Of a DNA stretch of 56,311 bases, positions 43,467 to 53,800 are shown in pieces. The stretch lies in NCBI GenBank assembly GCA_964402115.1, contig CAYOBW010000013.1, positions 1-56,311 on the forward strand, written 5' to 3'. Under the pieces are notes generated by a model. That model was given only the letters and a program-made list of their open reading frames with translations. It was not told where the DNA came from and did no database searches. Within the stretch, counting starts at the first letter, position 1, and every line of letters begins with the position of its first letter. This stretch comes from CAYOBW01 sp964402115 (GTDB lineage: Bacteria; Verrucomicrobiota; Kiritimatiellia; UBA8416; CAYOBW01). The position numbers and the translations under genes were made by a program.

Positions 43467-46400
43467 GTGGACAGGGAAACGATGAAGCAGCAGCAGGCAA
43501 GCTGGACGGCGGGTCGGGATTGGTTCTTGCGGGGTGCGTTAATGGCGGCGTTCGCCGCGTGCGGCATCGGGTTGACGTCGACGGCCCGGGCCGCCGATAA
43601 CGTGGCCTCCGGCGGAACGATCACCTACACGGATGCCAACGGTCTGAATCCCGCGGGTACGCCGTATGTCGGCGGCTACGTGGTGCACATGTTCACGGCG
43701 GTTGGCACCAACACCTTCACCGTTCCCGCCGCGGCTGGCTCGCTGGACCTCGCGTACCTGATCGTGGGCGGCGGCGGCAGCGGCGGCTCCAGCTACGGGG
43801 GCGGAGGGGGCGCCGGCGGGGTGCTGACGAACGCGGTGGGCACGGCGCTGTCGGTTCCGGCGGGGTCGTGCACCGTCGTCGTCGGCGGCGGCGGCGTGGG
43901 AGTGTCTGCAGTCGGGCCGGGTACCCGGGGCGGCGCGTCTGCGGTCGCCTGGCTGGCGGCCAACGGCGGGGGCGCGGGCGGCGGCTACGGGGGCTACGGG
44001 GGCGACGGCGGCGGTGGCGGCTCGGGCGGCGGCGCATCCCGCATCAACCCCAGCAGCCTGACCTGGTGTGGGGGCGTTGGCACACCGGGCCAGGGGCAAG
44101 ACGGCGGTCTTGCCGTCGGCCCGACCACGTACGGCGGTGGCGCCGGCGGCGGCGGCGCCGGGGCGGCCGGCGGGCCGGTGACAGGTGCGCACGTCGGCGG
44201 CGCGGGCGGCGCAGGCGTGCAGAGCAGCATCAGCGGAGTCGCAACGTGGTACGCCGCGGGAGGCTCGGGGGTCTTTAACGCCACGTCGGCCAGCGGCATT
44301 GGGGGCAAGTCCCAGAGCGGCCTCGCCGCGACAGCCGGCGCGACCAGTACCGGTTCAGGCGGCGGCGGCGATACGGGCGGAGGTTCCGGCGCGGGCGGCT
44401 CGGGCATCGTCATCATCCGGTACCGCTACGTCGCGAATGCGCCGTTGCTCGCGCGCGTTGCCTCTCCGGCGAACGGCAGGGGCTTCTACTCGGGCGTTTC
44501 GGTCACGGCTACGGGGATGGTCGCGAATGGCACGGCGCCGTACACGGTGACGTTCTACAGGAGCGGCAACGGCGGCGCGTTCGCGCAGGCGGGCTCGCCG
44601 GACAACTCGGAGCCCTATACGGCCGACCTCGGAGTCCTGCCGCCCGGTACTTACCGAATCTACGCGACGGTGACTGACAACGCTGCGGCGACGGCTACCT
44701 CTCCCACAAACACGTTCACGGTTGCGACCAACAATGTGGCCTCGGGCGGGACCATCGCGTACACGGATCCCAACGGGTTGAATCCCCGCGCGTCGCCGCC
44801 TTACGTGGGCGGCTACGTGGTGCACACGTTCACGAACACCGGCGCGAGCGCTTTCACCGTCCCCGGCTTGGCCGACGGCCTGGGCATCGAGTACCTGATC
44901 GTGGGCGGCGGCGGGAGCGGTGGCTCCACCTATGGCGGAGGCGGCGGCGCCGGCGGTCTGCGGACGAATGTGGGCGGTTCGCTGCTGTCGCTTGCTGCGT
45001 CGTCGTACGCCATCGTGGTCGGCGGCGGCGCCGCGGGTGTGAGCGGCAGCGTCGCCGGCAATCAGGGCGTTGCGTCGTCGGCGTTCGGGCTGAAAGCCAA
45101 CGGCGGCGGCGGGGGCGGAGGCAACAACGGCAACACTGCCGGCACCGCCGGCGGCAGCGGCGGCGGCGCCAGCGGACTGGCGGTGGCCGGGCCCGGAAAC
45201 GCGGGGTACGGGAACCGCGGGGGGGTGGTGCAAACGTACTCCGCCTCCGGCGGCGGGGGCGCCGGGGCGGTCGGGGGCGCTGCACTGGGGTCGGGAATCG
45301 GCGGCGCGGGCGGCGCGGGCTTGCAGAACAGCCTCAGCGGCGTTGCACGGTTCTACGCCGCAGGCGGTTCGGGTATCTTCAACGGCTCCTCGGCCAACGG
45401 CATTGGCGGCATTTGCCAGAGCGGCGTGGCGGCGGGCGCGGGCGCGGCGAACACGGGCTCCGGCGGGGGCGGCAATACCGGCACGGGTGCGGGTTCCGGC
45501 GCCGGCGGCTCGGGCCTCGTCATCGTGCGCTACGCCTACTCCGGCCTGGAAGCCCAAGCGGCGGGGCCGGCATTCACGCCGCTCCCGGGCGGCTTTCTCA
45601 GCGAGGGGAGCGTCACCCTCCGCTGCGCGACCCCGGACGCCACCATCCACTACACCACGGACGGCAGTGAACCGACCGCCGGCTCGCCGGTCTATACCAA
45701 CGCCATCCCCGTTCCCCTGGGCACGACCGTGACCATCAAGGCTCTTGCGGTCAAGAACGGCCTCACGGACAGCGACATCGTGAGCGGGACCTACGCCGCG
45801 GCGTCCTCCGCGACGTGGGCAAACGCGATCGGTGGCGTCTGGCCCGCGGCGGGCAACTGGCTCGGCGGCGTTGTCGGGGAGGGGTTCGGTCTGCCGGTCA
45901 AGTTCGATACCGTGACCCTGGCGGCCAACGCCACGGTGACTCTCGACGGCGCGCGCACTGTCGGCAGCCTGGCCTTCGCGGACATGGGCAACGCTTACAA
46001 CTGGACGATCGCTACCGGCGGCGGCGGGCCGTTGACCCTCAAGGCCTCGGGCACCCCGACCATCAACGTCTCGAACCGGACCACGACGATCAGCGCGATC
46101 GTGGCGGGGACCAACGGCCTGGTCAAGACCGGCGGCGGGACGCTGGCGTTCCAGGGGGCGAACACGTTCAGCGGCGGCGTGACCATCAGCGGCGGCACGC
46201 TCGATTGGCAGAACACGCCCAACAGCAGCGCCGGCACGATCACCGTGAATTCAGGCAGTACGGCCAGGTTCCACGGCAACTACCTCGGCTACGGCTACAC
46301 CGTGGTCAACGCGTTGGCCGGCGACGGGGCGATCTCGGCCAGGGGTACCGCCGGCTCGATGTACAATGCCGCCTATTATATGACATTCACGGGAGACCTG

Positions 46401-47093
46401 TCGGCCTTCACGGGCACGTTCACGGTTGACCTGACTGCGAATTTCACGCAACTCCCCGCCCCGGCGAATGCCGACGGCAGCCGGGCCAAGTGGGTTGTCA
46501 ACCGGAGCAGCGGCACCTGCTACGTCAGTGTTGGCCAGGCGGGGACGTACAAACTTGGCGAGCTGAGCGGTAACGGGGCACTGGGTGCCTACTACCTGGG
46601 GGGGACGACCACCTGGGAAGTCGGCGCACTGGGCACTGACTCGATCTACGACGGAGTGATTGTGAACTCCGTGGGTACGGGCATCGCGGCGCTGAAAAAG
46701 GTCGGCGCAGGCAAGCTGACCCTTTCCATGGCTTCCCCGTACGGCGGGGGCACCACCGTTGCCGGCGGCATCCTGGAAGTCGGTGCTGCGGGCAGCCTGG
46801 GAACGGGCACCGTGGAAGTGGTCGAGGGCGCGCTGAGCCTGCTGGGCAGCGTGGCGATCAGCGATGTCGTGGCGCTGCGGGTGGCGGCGGGAGCGGACAA
46901 GGTAAGACTCGCCGCCGGGGTCGACGAGATGGTCGGCGAGTTCTACGTCGGGGGCGTCGCCAAGACGTGGGGGAAATGGGGACGCATTGGCAACGCCCTT
47001 GCGCCCCGCCAAAACGCCGCGATCTCCGGCGACGGCATCCTGACCGTGCTCGCTGGCCCAGACGCGCCGGGAACGGTCCTGATTATCCGGTAA
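43467..47093 (+). CDS. Exported glycine-rich/beta-repeat surface protein (paralogue 1)
   Basis: This 1208-residue secreted protein is built from two copies of the glycine-rich module. The first (residues ~45-320) starts VASGGTITYTDANGLNPAG; the second (~417-690) starts VASGGTIAYTDPNGLNPR. Each ends in a GSGxVIxRY strand. They are separated by an Ig-like segment (ARVASPANGRGFYSGVSVTA). A chitobiase-C-terminal-like domain (ATPDATIHYTTDGSEPTAGS) follows, then beta-strand repeats (GLVKTGGGTLAFQGANTFSG). The C-terminus DGILTVLAG...GTVLIIR is shared with the next gene. The start is GTG 43467 six bases after GAGGAG; ATG 43482 is an alternative. A 313-bp stretch (43575-43887) is identical except for one base to 47267-47579 in the next gene. 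Function is unknown; a surface or matrix role is likely. Confidence 0.82.
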   Translation: MDRETMKQQQASWTAGRDWFLRGALMAAFAACGIGLTSTARAADNVASGGTITYTDANGLNPAGTPYVGGYVVHMFTAVGTNTFTVPAAAGSLDLAYLIVGGGGSGGSSYGGGGGAGGVLTNAVGTALSVPAGSCTVVVGGGGVGVSAVGPGTRGGASAVAWLAANGGGAGGGYGGYGGDGGGGGSGGGASRINPSSLTWCGGVGTPGQGQDGGLAVGPTTYGGGAGGGGAGAAGGPVTGAHVGGAGGAGVQSSISGVATWYAAGGSGVFNATSASGIGGKSQSGLAATAGATSTGSGGGGDTGGGSGAGGSGIVIIRYRYVANAPLLARVASPANGRGFYSGVSVTATGMVANGTAPYTVTFYRSGNGGAFAQAGSPDNSEPYTADLGVLPPGTYRIYATVTDNAAATATSPTNTFTVATNNVASGGTIAYTDPNGLNPRASPPYVGGYVVHTFTNTGASAFTVPGLADGLGIEYLIVGGGGSGGSTYGGGGGAGGLRTNVGGSLLSLAASSYAIVVGGGAAGVSGSVAGNQGVASSAFGLKANGGGGGGGNNGNTAGTAGGSGGGASGLAVAGPGNAGYGNRGGVVQTYSASGGGGAGAVGGAALGSGIGGAGGAGLQNSLSGVARFYAAGGSGIFNGSSANGIGGICQSGVAAGAGAANTGSGGGGNTGTGAGSGAGGSGLVIVRYAYSGLEAQAAGPAFTPLPGGFLSEGSVTLRCATPDATIHYTTDGSEPTAGSPVYTNAIPVPLGTTVTIKALAVKNGLTDSDIVSGTYAAASSATWANAIGGVWPAAGNWLGGVVGEGFGLPVKFDTVTLAANATVTLDGARTVGSLAFADMGNAYNWTIATGGGGPLTLKASGTPTINVSNRTTTISAIVAGTNGLVKTGGGTLAFQGANTFSGGVTISGGTLDWQNTPNSSAGTITVNSGSTARFHGNYLGYGYTVVNALAGDGAISARGTAGSMYNAAYYMTFTGDLSAFTGTFTVDLTANFTQLPAPANADGSRAKWVVNRSSGTCYVSVGQAGTYKLGELSGNGALGAYYLGGTTTWEVGALGTDSIYDGVIVNSVGTGIAALKKVGAGKLTLSMASPYGGGTTVAGGILEVGAAGSLGTGTVEVVEGALSLLGSVAISDVVALRVAAGADKVRLAAGVDEMVGEFYVGGVAKTWGKWGRIGNALAPRQNAAISGDGILTVLAGPDAPGTVLIIR

Positions 47094-47161
47094 GCCTGGA
47101 GCGAAGGCGCAAGGGGCATTCCATTCTTAGAGGATCAAGAGCAGGAAGAGGAGCGCGCATC

Positions 47162-50100
47162 ATGGACATGAAGCCGATGAAGCGGCAAGCGATTCGAACC
47201 ACCAGTCTGCATCGCCTGGTGAGTTGCGTGCTGCTTGCGACGGTTGCCGTTTGTGGTTCCGGTTCAACGTCGACGGCCCGGGCCGCCGATAACGTGGCCT
47301 CCGGCGGAACGATCACCTACACGGATGCCAACGGTCTGAATCCCGCGGGTACGCCGTATGTCGGCGGCTACGTGGTGCACATGTTCACGGCGGTTGGCAC
47401 CAACACCTTCACCGTTCCCGCCGCGGCTGGCTCGCTGGACCTCGCGTACCTGATCGTGGGCGGCGGCGGCAGCGGCGGCTCCAGCTACGGGGGCGGAGGG
47501 GGCGCCGGCGGGGTGCTGACGAACGCGGTGGGCACGGCGCTGTCGGTTCCAGCGGGGTCGTGCACCGTCGTCGTCGGCGCGGGCGGCGCGGGCGTGTCTG
47601 CAGCCGGGCCGGGTACCCGGGGCGGTGCGTCTGCGGTCGCCTGGCTGGCGGCCAACGGCGGGGGCGCGGGCGGCGGCAACGGGAGCGATGGCGGCGGCGG
47701 CGGCTCGGGTGGCGGCGGAGCCCGCGTCAATGGCGCCCTGCCGTGGAGCGGCGGAATCGGCACGGTTGGCCAGGGTAACAACGGTGGCGATGGTATCGCT
47801 GCGGCCGGCGGCGGCGGCGGCGGCGGCGCGGGCGCTGCAGGCGGCGCCTTGGCGGGTAACACGGCTGGTGGCGCGGGCGGCGTCGGGGTGCAGAACGCCA
47901 TCAGCGGCGTGGCGAACTGGTACGCCGCGGGCGGTTCGGGGGTTTTCAACGCCACGTCGGCCAGCGGCATCGGGGGCAAGTGCCAGAGCGGCGAGGCAGC
48001 GGGCGCTGGCGCGCCCAATACGGGCTCCGGCGGCGGCGGCTACACGGGCTCCGGCGCGGGCTCCGGCGCCGGTGGCTCCGGCATCGTCATTGTCCGGTAC
48101 CGCTACGTCGGGGAGGTGCCGCTCGTCGCGCGCGTCACAGCGCCGGCGAACGGCAAGGGTTTCTATGCGGGCGTCCCGGTCACGGCGACGGGGTTGGTCG
48201 CGAACGGCACCGCGCCGTACACCGTGAAGTTCTACACGAGCGGCAACGGCGGCGCGTTCGCGCAGGCGGGAGCGCCAATCACTTCGGAACCCTACACGGC
48301 GGATCTCGGGCGATTGTCCGCCGGCACGTACCGCATCTACGCGGTCGTGACGGACGGCAGTGCGGCGACGGCCACCTCTCCCACGAACACGTTCACGGTT
48401 GCGACCAACAATGTGGCGTCCGGCGGGACGATCACCTACACGGACCCCAACGGGTTTCATCCCCGCTCGTCGCCGCCTTACGTGGGCGGCTATGTGGTGC
48501 ACACGTTCACGAACACCGGCGCGAACGCTTTCACCGTTCCCGGCGTGGCCGACGGCCTGGGGGCCGAGTACCTGATCGTGGCAGGCGGCGGCAGCGGCGG
48601 CAGCGGCTATGCGGGCGGCGGCGGCGCCGGCGGGCTGCGGACGAATGTGGGCGGCACCCTGCTGCCGCTGACGGCGGGGGCGCACACGCTCACGGTCGGC
48701 AGCGGCGGTGCGGGCGTGAGCGGCACCGTCCCCGGCAATCCGGGAACCGAGTCGGCGGCGTTCGGGCTGAAGGCCAACGGCGGCGGCGGTGGCGGCGGCA
48801 ACAACGGCAGTACCCCCGGCGGGGCGGGCGGCAGCGGCGGCGGATCCAGCGGCCTGGCCCTGGCGGGACCGGGCAACACCGGCTGCGGGAACCGCGGGGG
48901 AGCGGTGCAAACGTACTCCGGCTCGGGCGGCGGCGGCGCGGGGTCTGTCGGCGGCGCGGCGCAGGGCTCGGGGAACGGCGGGGGGGGCGGCTCCGGCCTG
49001 GAGAACAGCATCAGCGGGGTCACGCAGTTCTACGCCGCGGGCGGTTCGGGCGTCTTCAACGCCGCCTCCGCCAGCGGCATCGGGGGCAAGTGCCAGGGCG
49101 GCGAGGCCGCGGGCGCGGGCGCGCCCAATACGGGTTCCGGCGGCGGCGGCAACACCGGCACCGGCGCGGGCTCCGGCGCGGGCGGCTCGGGGATCGTCAT
49201 CGTACGCTACGCCTACTCCGGCCAGGAAGCCCAGGCGGCGGGACCGGCCTTCACGCCGGCCCCGGGAGGCTATCTCGGCGAGCGCAGCGTGACCCTCCGT
49301 TGCGCGACCCCGGATGCCGCCGTCCATTACACCATGGACGGCGGCGAGCCGACCGCCGGCTCCCCGCTCTATACCAACGCCATCCCCATACCCCTGGGCA
49401 CAACGGTGACCATCAAGGCCCTCGCGGTCAAGGACGGCCTTGCGGATAGCGATATCGTGAGCGGGACCTACACCACGGCGACCTCCGCGACATGGGCAAG
49501 CGCAAACGGCGGCGTGTGGCCCTCGGCCGGCAACTGGCTCAACGGCGTCGTCGGGGAGGGGCCCGGTCTGACGGTCAAGTTCGACGCCGTGACGTTGGCG
49601 GGCAACGCCACGGTTACCCTCGACGGCCCGCGCGCCGTCGGCGGCTTGACCTTCGCGGACACGGGCAACGCGTACAACTGGACGATCGCTACCGGCGGCG
49701 GCGGGCCCTTGACCCTCAAGGCCACGGGCACCCCGACCATCAACGTCTCGAACCGGACCACGACGATCAGCGCGGTCGTGGCGGGGACCAACGGCCTGGT
49801 GAAGACGGGCGCCGGGACGCTGGCTTTACAGGGGGTGAACACGTTCAGCGGCGGGGTGACCATCGGCGGCGGCACGCTCGATTGGCAGAACACGCCCAAT
49901 AGCAGCGCCGGCACGATGACGGTCAGCTCCGGCGGTACGCTCAAGTTCTACGGCACGTACCTGAACTACGGCTACACCGTGGCGAATGCCCTGGCCGGTG
50001 ACGGCGTGATCATGGCCAGAGGCGCTGTCGGAACCGGCTCGATCTACAACGGGTCCGGCTACATGAAATTCACTGGGGACATCTCGGGTTTCACGGGAAC

Positions 50101-50782
50101 GTTCATGTTCGACACGACGTCGAACTTCGGGCAACTCACCACCCCGGCCAATTCCGACGGCAGCCGGGCGAAGTGGGTCGTGACCCGGTCCGGCGGGGTA
50201 TGCTACCTCAGTGTTGGCGAGGTGGGGACGTACAAACTCGGCGAACTGAGCGGGAACGGGGCGCTGGGCGCCTACTACCTGTCGGAGACGACCACGTGGG
50301 AAGTCGGCGCGCTGGGCACGGACTCGACGTTCGATGGCGTGATCGTGAACGCCATCTCACCCAATCTGGGCCTCGCGGCGCTCAAGAAGGTCGGCGCGGG
50401 CAAGCTGACGGTCACCGCGGCTTCCACGTACGGCGGAGGCACTACGGTTGCCGGCGGCATCCTGGAAGTCGGCGCCGCAGGCAGTCTGGGGACTGGCACC
50501 GTTGAAGTGGTCGAGGGAACGCTGAGCTTGCTGGGCAGCGCGGCGATCGCCGACGCCGCACAGTTGCGGGTGGCGGGGGGAGCGGATAAGTTGCATCTCG
50601 CCGCCGGGGTCGACGAGACGGTTGGCGAGTTCTTCATCGATGGCGTTGCCAAGCCCTGGGGCAAGTGGGGACGCATTGGCAACGCCCTCGCGCCCCGCCA
50701 AACCGCCGCGATCGCCGGCGACGGCATCTTGACCGTCCTCATCGGCGCCGAGCCGCCGGGCACCGTCCTGATAATCCGCTGA
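47162..50782 (+). CDS. Exported glycine-rich/beta-repeat surface protein (paralogue 2)
   Basis: This 1206-residue paralogue of the protein at 43467 has the same domain order: signal peptide, glycine-rich module, Ig-like segment (ARVTAPANGKGFYAGVPVTA), second glycine-rich module (VASGGTITYTDPNGFHPRSS), chitobiase-C-terminal-like domain (ATPDAAVHYTMDGGEPTAGS) and beta-strand repeats (GLVKTGAGTLALQGVNTFSG). It ends KPWGKWGRIGNALAPRQ...GTVLIIR. GAGGAG eight bases before ATG 47162 supports the start. The signal-peptide codons differ from paralogue 1, but from 47267 to 47579 the DNA is almost identical, then diverges. This suggests duplication followed by recent gene conversion. The gene is 68 bp after its paralogue and 32 bp before the GH28/GH2 fusion, so they likely share a transcript. 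Confidence 0.82.
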   Translation: MDMKPMKRQAIRTTSLHRLVSCVLLATVAVCGSGSTSTARAADNVASGGTITYTDANGLNPAGTPYVGGYVVHMFTAVGTNTFTVPAAAGSLDLAYLIVGGGGSGGSSYGGGGGAGGVLTNAVGTALSVPAGSCTVVVGAGGAGVSAAGPGTRGGASAVAWLAANGGGAGGGNGSDGGGGGSGGGGARVNGALPWSGGIGTVGQGNNGGDGIAAAGGGGGGGAGAAGGALAGNTAGGAGGVGVQNAISGVANWYAAGGSGVFNATSASGIGGKCQSGEAAGAGAPNTGSGGGGYTGSGAGSGAGGSGIVIVRYRYVGEVPLVARVTAPANGKGFYAGVPVTATGLVANGTAPYTVKFYTSGNGGAFAQAGAPITSEPYTADLGRLSAGTYRIYAVVTDGSAATATSPTNTFTVATNNVASGGTITYTDPNGFHPRSSPPYVGGYVVHTFTNTGANAFTVPGVADGLGAEYLIVAGGGSGGSGYAGGGGAGGLRTNVGGTLLPLTAGAHTLTVGSGGAGVSGTVPGNPGTESAAFGLKANGGGGGGGNNGSTPGGAGGSGGGSSGLALAGPGNTGCGNRGGAVQTYSGSGGGGAGSVGGAAQGSGNGGGGGSGLENSISGVTQFYAAGGSGVFNAASASGIGGKCQGGEAAGAGAPNTGSGGGGNTGTGAGSGAGGSGIVIVRYAYSGQEAQAAGPAFTPAPGGYLGERSVTLRCATPDAAVHYTMDGGEPTAGSPLYTNAIPIPLGTTVTIKALAVKDGLADSDIVSGTYTTATSATWASANGGVWPSAGNWLNGVVGEGPGLTVKFDAVTLAGNATVTLDGPRAVGGLTFADTGNAYNWTIATGGGGPLTLKATGTPTINVSNRTTTISAVVAGTNGLVKTGAGTLALQGVNTFSGGVTIGGGTLDWQNTPNSSAGTMTVSSGGTLKFYGTYLNYGYTVANALAGDGVIMARGAVGTGSIYNGSGYMKFTGDISGFTGTFMFDTTSNFGQLTTPANSDGSRAKWVVTRSGGVCYLSVGEVGTYKLGELSGNGALGAYYLSETTTWEVGALGTDSTFDGVIVNAISPNLGLAALKKVGAGKLTVTAASTYGGGTTVAGGILEVGAAGSLGTGTVEVVEGTLSLLGSAAIADAAQLRVAGGADKLHLAAGVDETVGEFFIDGVAKPWGKWGRIGNALAPRQTAAIAGDGILTVLIGAEPPGTVLIIR

Positions 50783-50814
50783 GCCCCGGTCTTGAAAGGC
50801 CTGCGGTTAAACGC

Positions 50815-53800
50815 ATGCGTCATATCATTGCCACGGTCTGCTTGACGACGGTGCTCGTGGGATGCGCCGGGGTCGCCCTCGCAGGCGGCGTCGCAGTCTC
50901 CATTACGGACGCCCCGTTCCGCGCGGTCGGGGACTGCGGGGGCAACGACGGCCGCGGCGGGACGAACAACCGCGCGGCGATCCAAGCGGCGATCGACCAG
51001 GTCGCCAGGAAGGGCGGCGGCACGGTCATCATCCCGCCCGGGAAGTTCCGAACCGCCCCCGTCTTCGTGAGAAGCGGCGTGACCCTCTACCTGAAGAACG
51101 GCGCGGAGTTGATCCAGAGCCAGGGCGAGGCGGATTACGTCGACGAGCAAGGCAACCCGCTGAACCCGGTCCGGTGCCATTTCCTGCGGAACGGTATCCC
51201 CTGGTACAGCTCATCGCTCCAGTACCCGGGGCTCCTGTATATCGGCGAGGGTGTGCACGACGTCACGATCACGGGCGACGGGAACGGCGTCATCCGGGGA
51301 AACTCGTTGGACTTGCCGCGGTGCAAAGGCATATACGAGCCGAGCCATATCCACGTGAATCTGATCCAGGCGCAGCGGGCGCGGTCGTTCGTCATCGAGA
51401 ACGTGCACCTGCTGCAGCCGTGGATTACCGGGGTGGTGATCGCCGGAAGCACGAACGGAGTCATCCGGAACGTTTACTGCGGGCCGAGCGGCGACATTGC
51501 GGCCGATTTCTGCTGGGTGTTCAATTCCTCGAATGTGCTGATTGAGGGCAATCGGCTCTACACCTCAGACGATGGTGTCGTCATCTGTACGGCCAAGGGC
51601 GAAGCGCGGGTGTCCGACTATTTCAACGCGCAGCGCGCCGAGCCGTGCGCCAACATTGTTGTCCGGAACAACTACATCAATACCAACCGCGGACCGAGGG
51701 CAGGCACCGGCTGGGGGGTTGTGCTCTACCGTTGGGGTGCGGCGGCCCAGAACCCCGACGACACCAAAATCAGCAACGTGTCCGTCTATGACAACCTGTT
51801 GGACACAAGAGGATCCGCCGGCCTGCCGGCATACAGCGAGGGCCCCTGGGACACCCAGTGGTACCACGTCAACAGCGGTCGCAAGCAGCTTGCCCCCTAT
51901 GATCCCAAGCGCCTCGTTTCGGTCATGGAGAACGTCCATTTCCGCTCCAATAGCGTGTTTGTGGCGGGCGTCTTCCCGCAGCCGCGCGCGGCCAACTGGG
52001 CGAGGGACTGCGACGCGAGCGGCGATCGCCTGGTGCGGCAAGGGACAACGAACGCCACCCTCGGCACCCGGTTTGCTGTGAGCGCCGCGGGGCGGGTCTC
52101 GAAGGTCCGCTTTGTGTCCGCCGAGACAGGCAAGCACACCGTGAGCCTCTACAAGGTCGAGCCGAAGGGCGCGCATACGAGAATCGCCGGCCCCTGCGAG
52201 TGGAACGTGGACCTGGCCAGCTTCATGGTGGAATACGTCCTCCCGGAGCCCGTCCCCGTCTCGGCTGGCAACGACTACATCGTGGCGGTCTCGCCCGGGC
52301 CGGGCGGCGCCTACTACTGCACGGAACATCGCGGGTACAGGATGATCGCGGGTGTTGGCGGCAACGTTGTCAACAAGGGCGGCGTCAGGGCGACGGCGAA
52401 TGGCGACACGTTCGACGCGCCAAACGGCGAGTACTACTTCCGGGAAATCGTGGTTGAGGCGAGAGGGCCTGACACGGTCTCTGTGGTCCGGGCCTTTCCC
52501 GGGGTCGAGGGGCTTTCTGAATCACGGGGCCGAATGGATCTCGCAGGGAAGTGGCTGTTCTGCGCGGACCCGCAGGACCGGGGCATGAAACAGGGGTTCA
52601 TGGCCGAATCGCAAGATGTCCGCAACTGGCAGGAGGTTACGGTGCCCTGCGGTTTCGGCCAGTGCGTTCAAGGGGTGGATAAGTACACCGGCGCCGGGTG
52701 GTACCGGAAGGAGTTTCACGCGCCCGCGCCATGGAAGGGTCGGCGCGCCTGGCTGAAGTTCGACGCCGTCAACAACAGCGCGAGTGTATGGTTGAATGGA
52801 CAGCCGGTGGGCCAGTCGGAATACGCCTTCCTGCCGTTCCGGCTGGATGTCTCACCTGCCCTGCGCTGCGGGCAGACGAATGTGCTGGTCGTCCGGGCCG
52901 ACAACCGGCCGCCGCCAACGGGGATTCCATACCCGGGCGGCTGGCACCACGATGGCGGCATCTTGCGTGGGGTCGGCCTCGAAACATCGGAGATGATCCA
53001 GGTGGCTGACGTGGCGGTACTGGCGACACCGGGGCAGGACGCAAAGATCACGGTTCGCGTGACGAATGCGCTGCCACAAAGCGCTCTGGCTAACATCCGG
53101 GTGCAGATCGCGGAAACGGCGGGTGGGGCGATCATCGCCTCCACCGCCGCGGATGTGGAACTTGGCGCCCTCAAGTCGTCCGACGTGTTGCTTGCGGTGG
53201 CGACGCCCGACGCTGCTGCCTGGTCACCTGACACCCCGCTCCTGTATGTGGCGAGGGTTGCGGTCACGGTGAATGGTTCGGTTCTGGATACGGCTTCGGT
53301 ACGGTTTGGCGTCCGGACAATCGAGGCGAAGGGGACGCGGCTCCTGTTGAACGGCAAGCCGTTGCGAATCCTTGGATTCAACCGGCACGAGGACACCGCC
53401 GCGACGGGCTTGGCCCGCAACCCCGAAACGGTGCGCGAGGATCTGCAACGGATGAAGAGCATGGGCGCCAATTTCGTGCGCATTCACTACCCGATGGATG
53501 ACGGCACGCTCGACCTCTGCGATGAACTCGGGATCCTTGCCATGTCCGAGATGCCGGTGGGGTCCAGCAACGAGCACGCCGGGGAGTACCTGGCGAAGAT
53601 GATTGCGCGCGACCGTAACCATCCGTCCGTGATCTTCTGGTCTGTCAGCAACGAATCGAACGAGCAGGACCGCCGGGTAGTTGAGTGGAATGACCGGCAT
53701 GTGCAGTTGGCGCGAAGCCTGGACCCGTCGCGACTGGCGGTGCACGTGTCCGAGCGTGGGCGGTGGGCCAATCCGGCGAACCATCCCTTGTTCACCCATG

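Noticed and set aside
43720..49210. Repetitive GGC-rich tracts as a possible CRISPR or VNTR array
   Set aside because: No regular repeat/spacer unit; the repeats follow codons of glycine-rich protein domains.
47264..49327. 687-codon antisense frame opposite glycine-rich repeats
   Set aside because: The reverse complement of Gly/Ala-rich codons gives an Ala/Pro/Arg open frame by chance.
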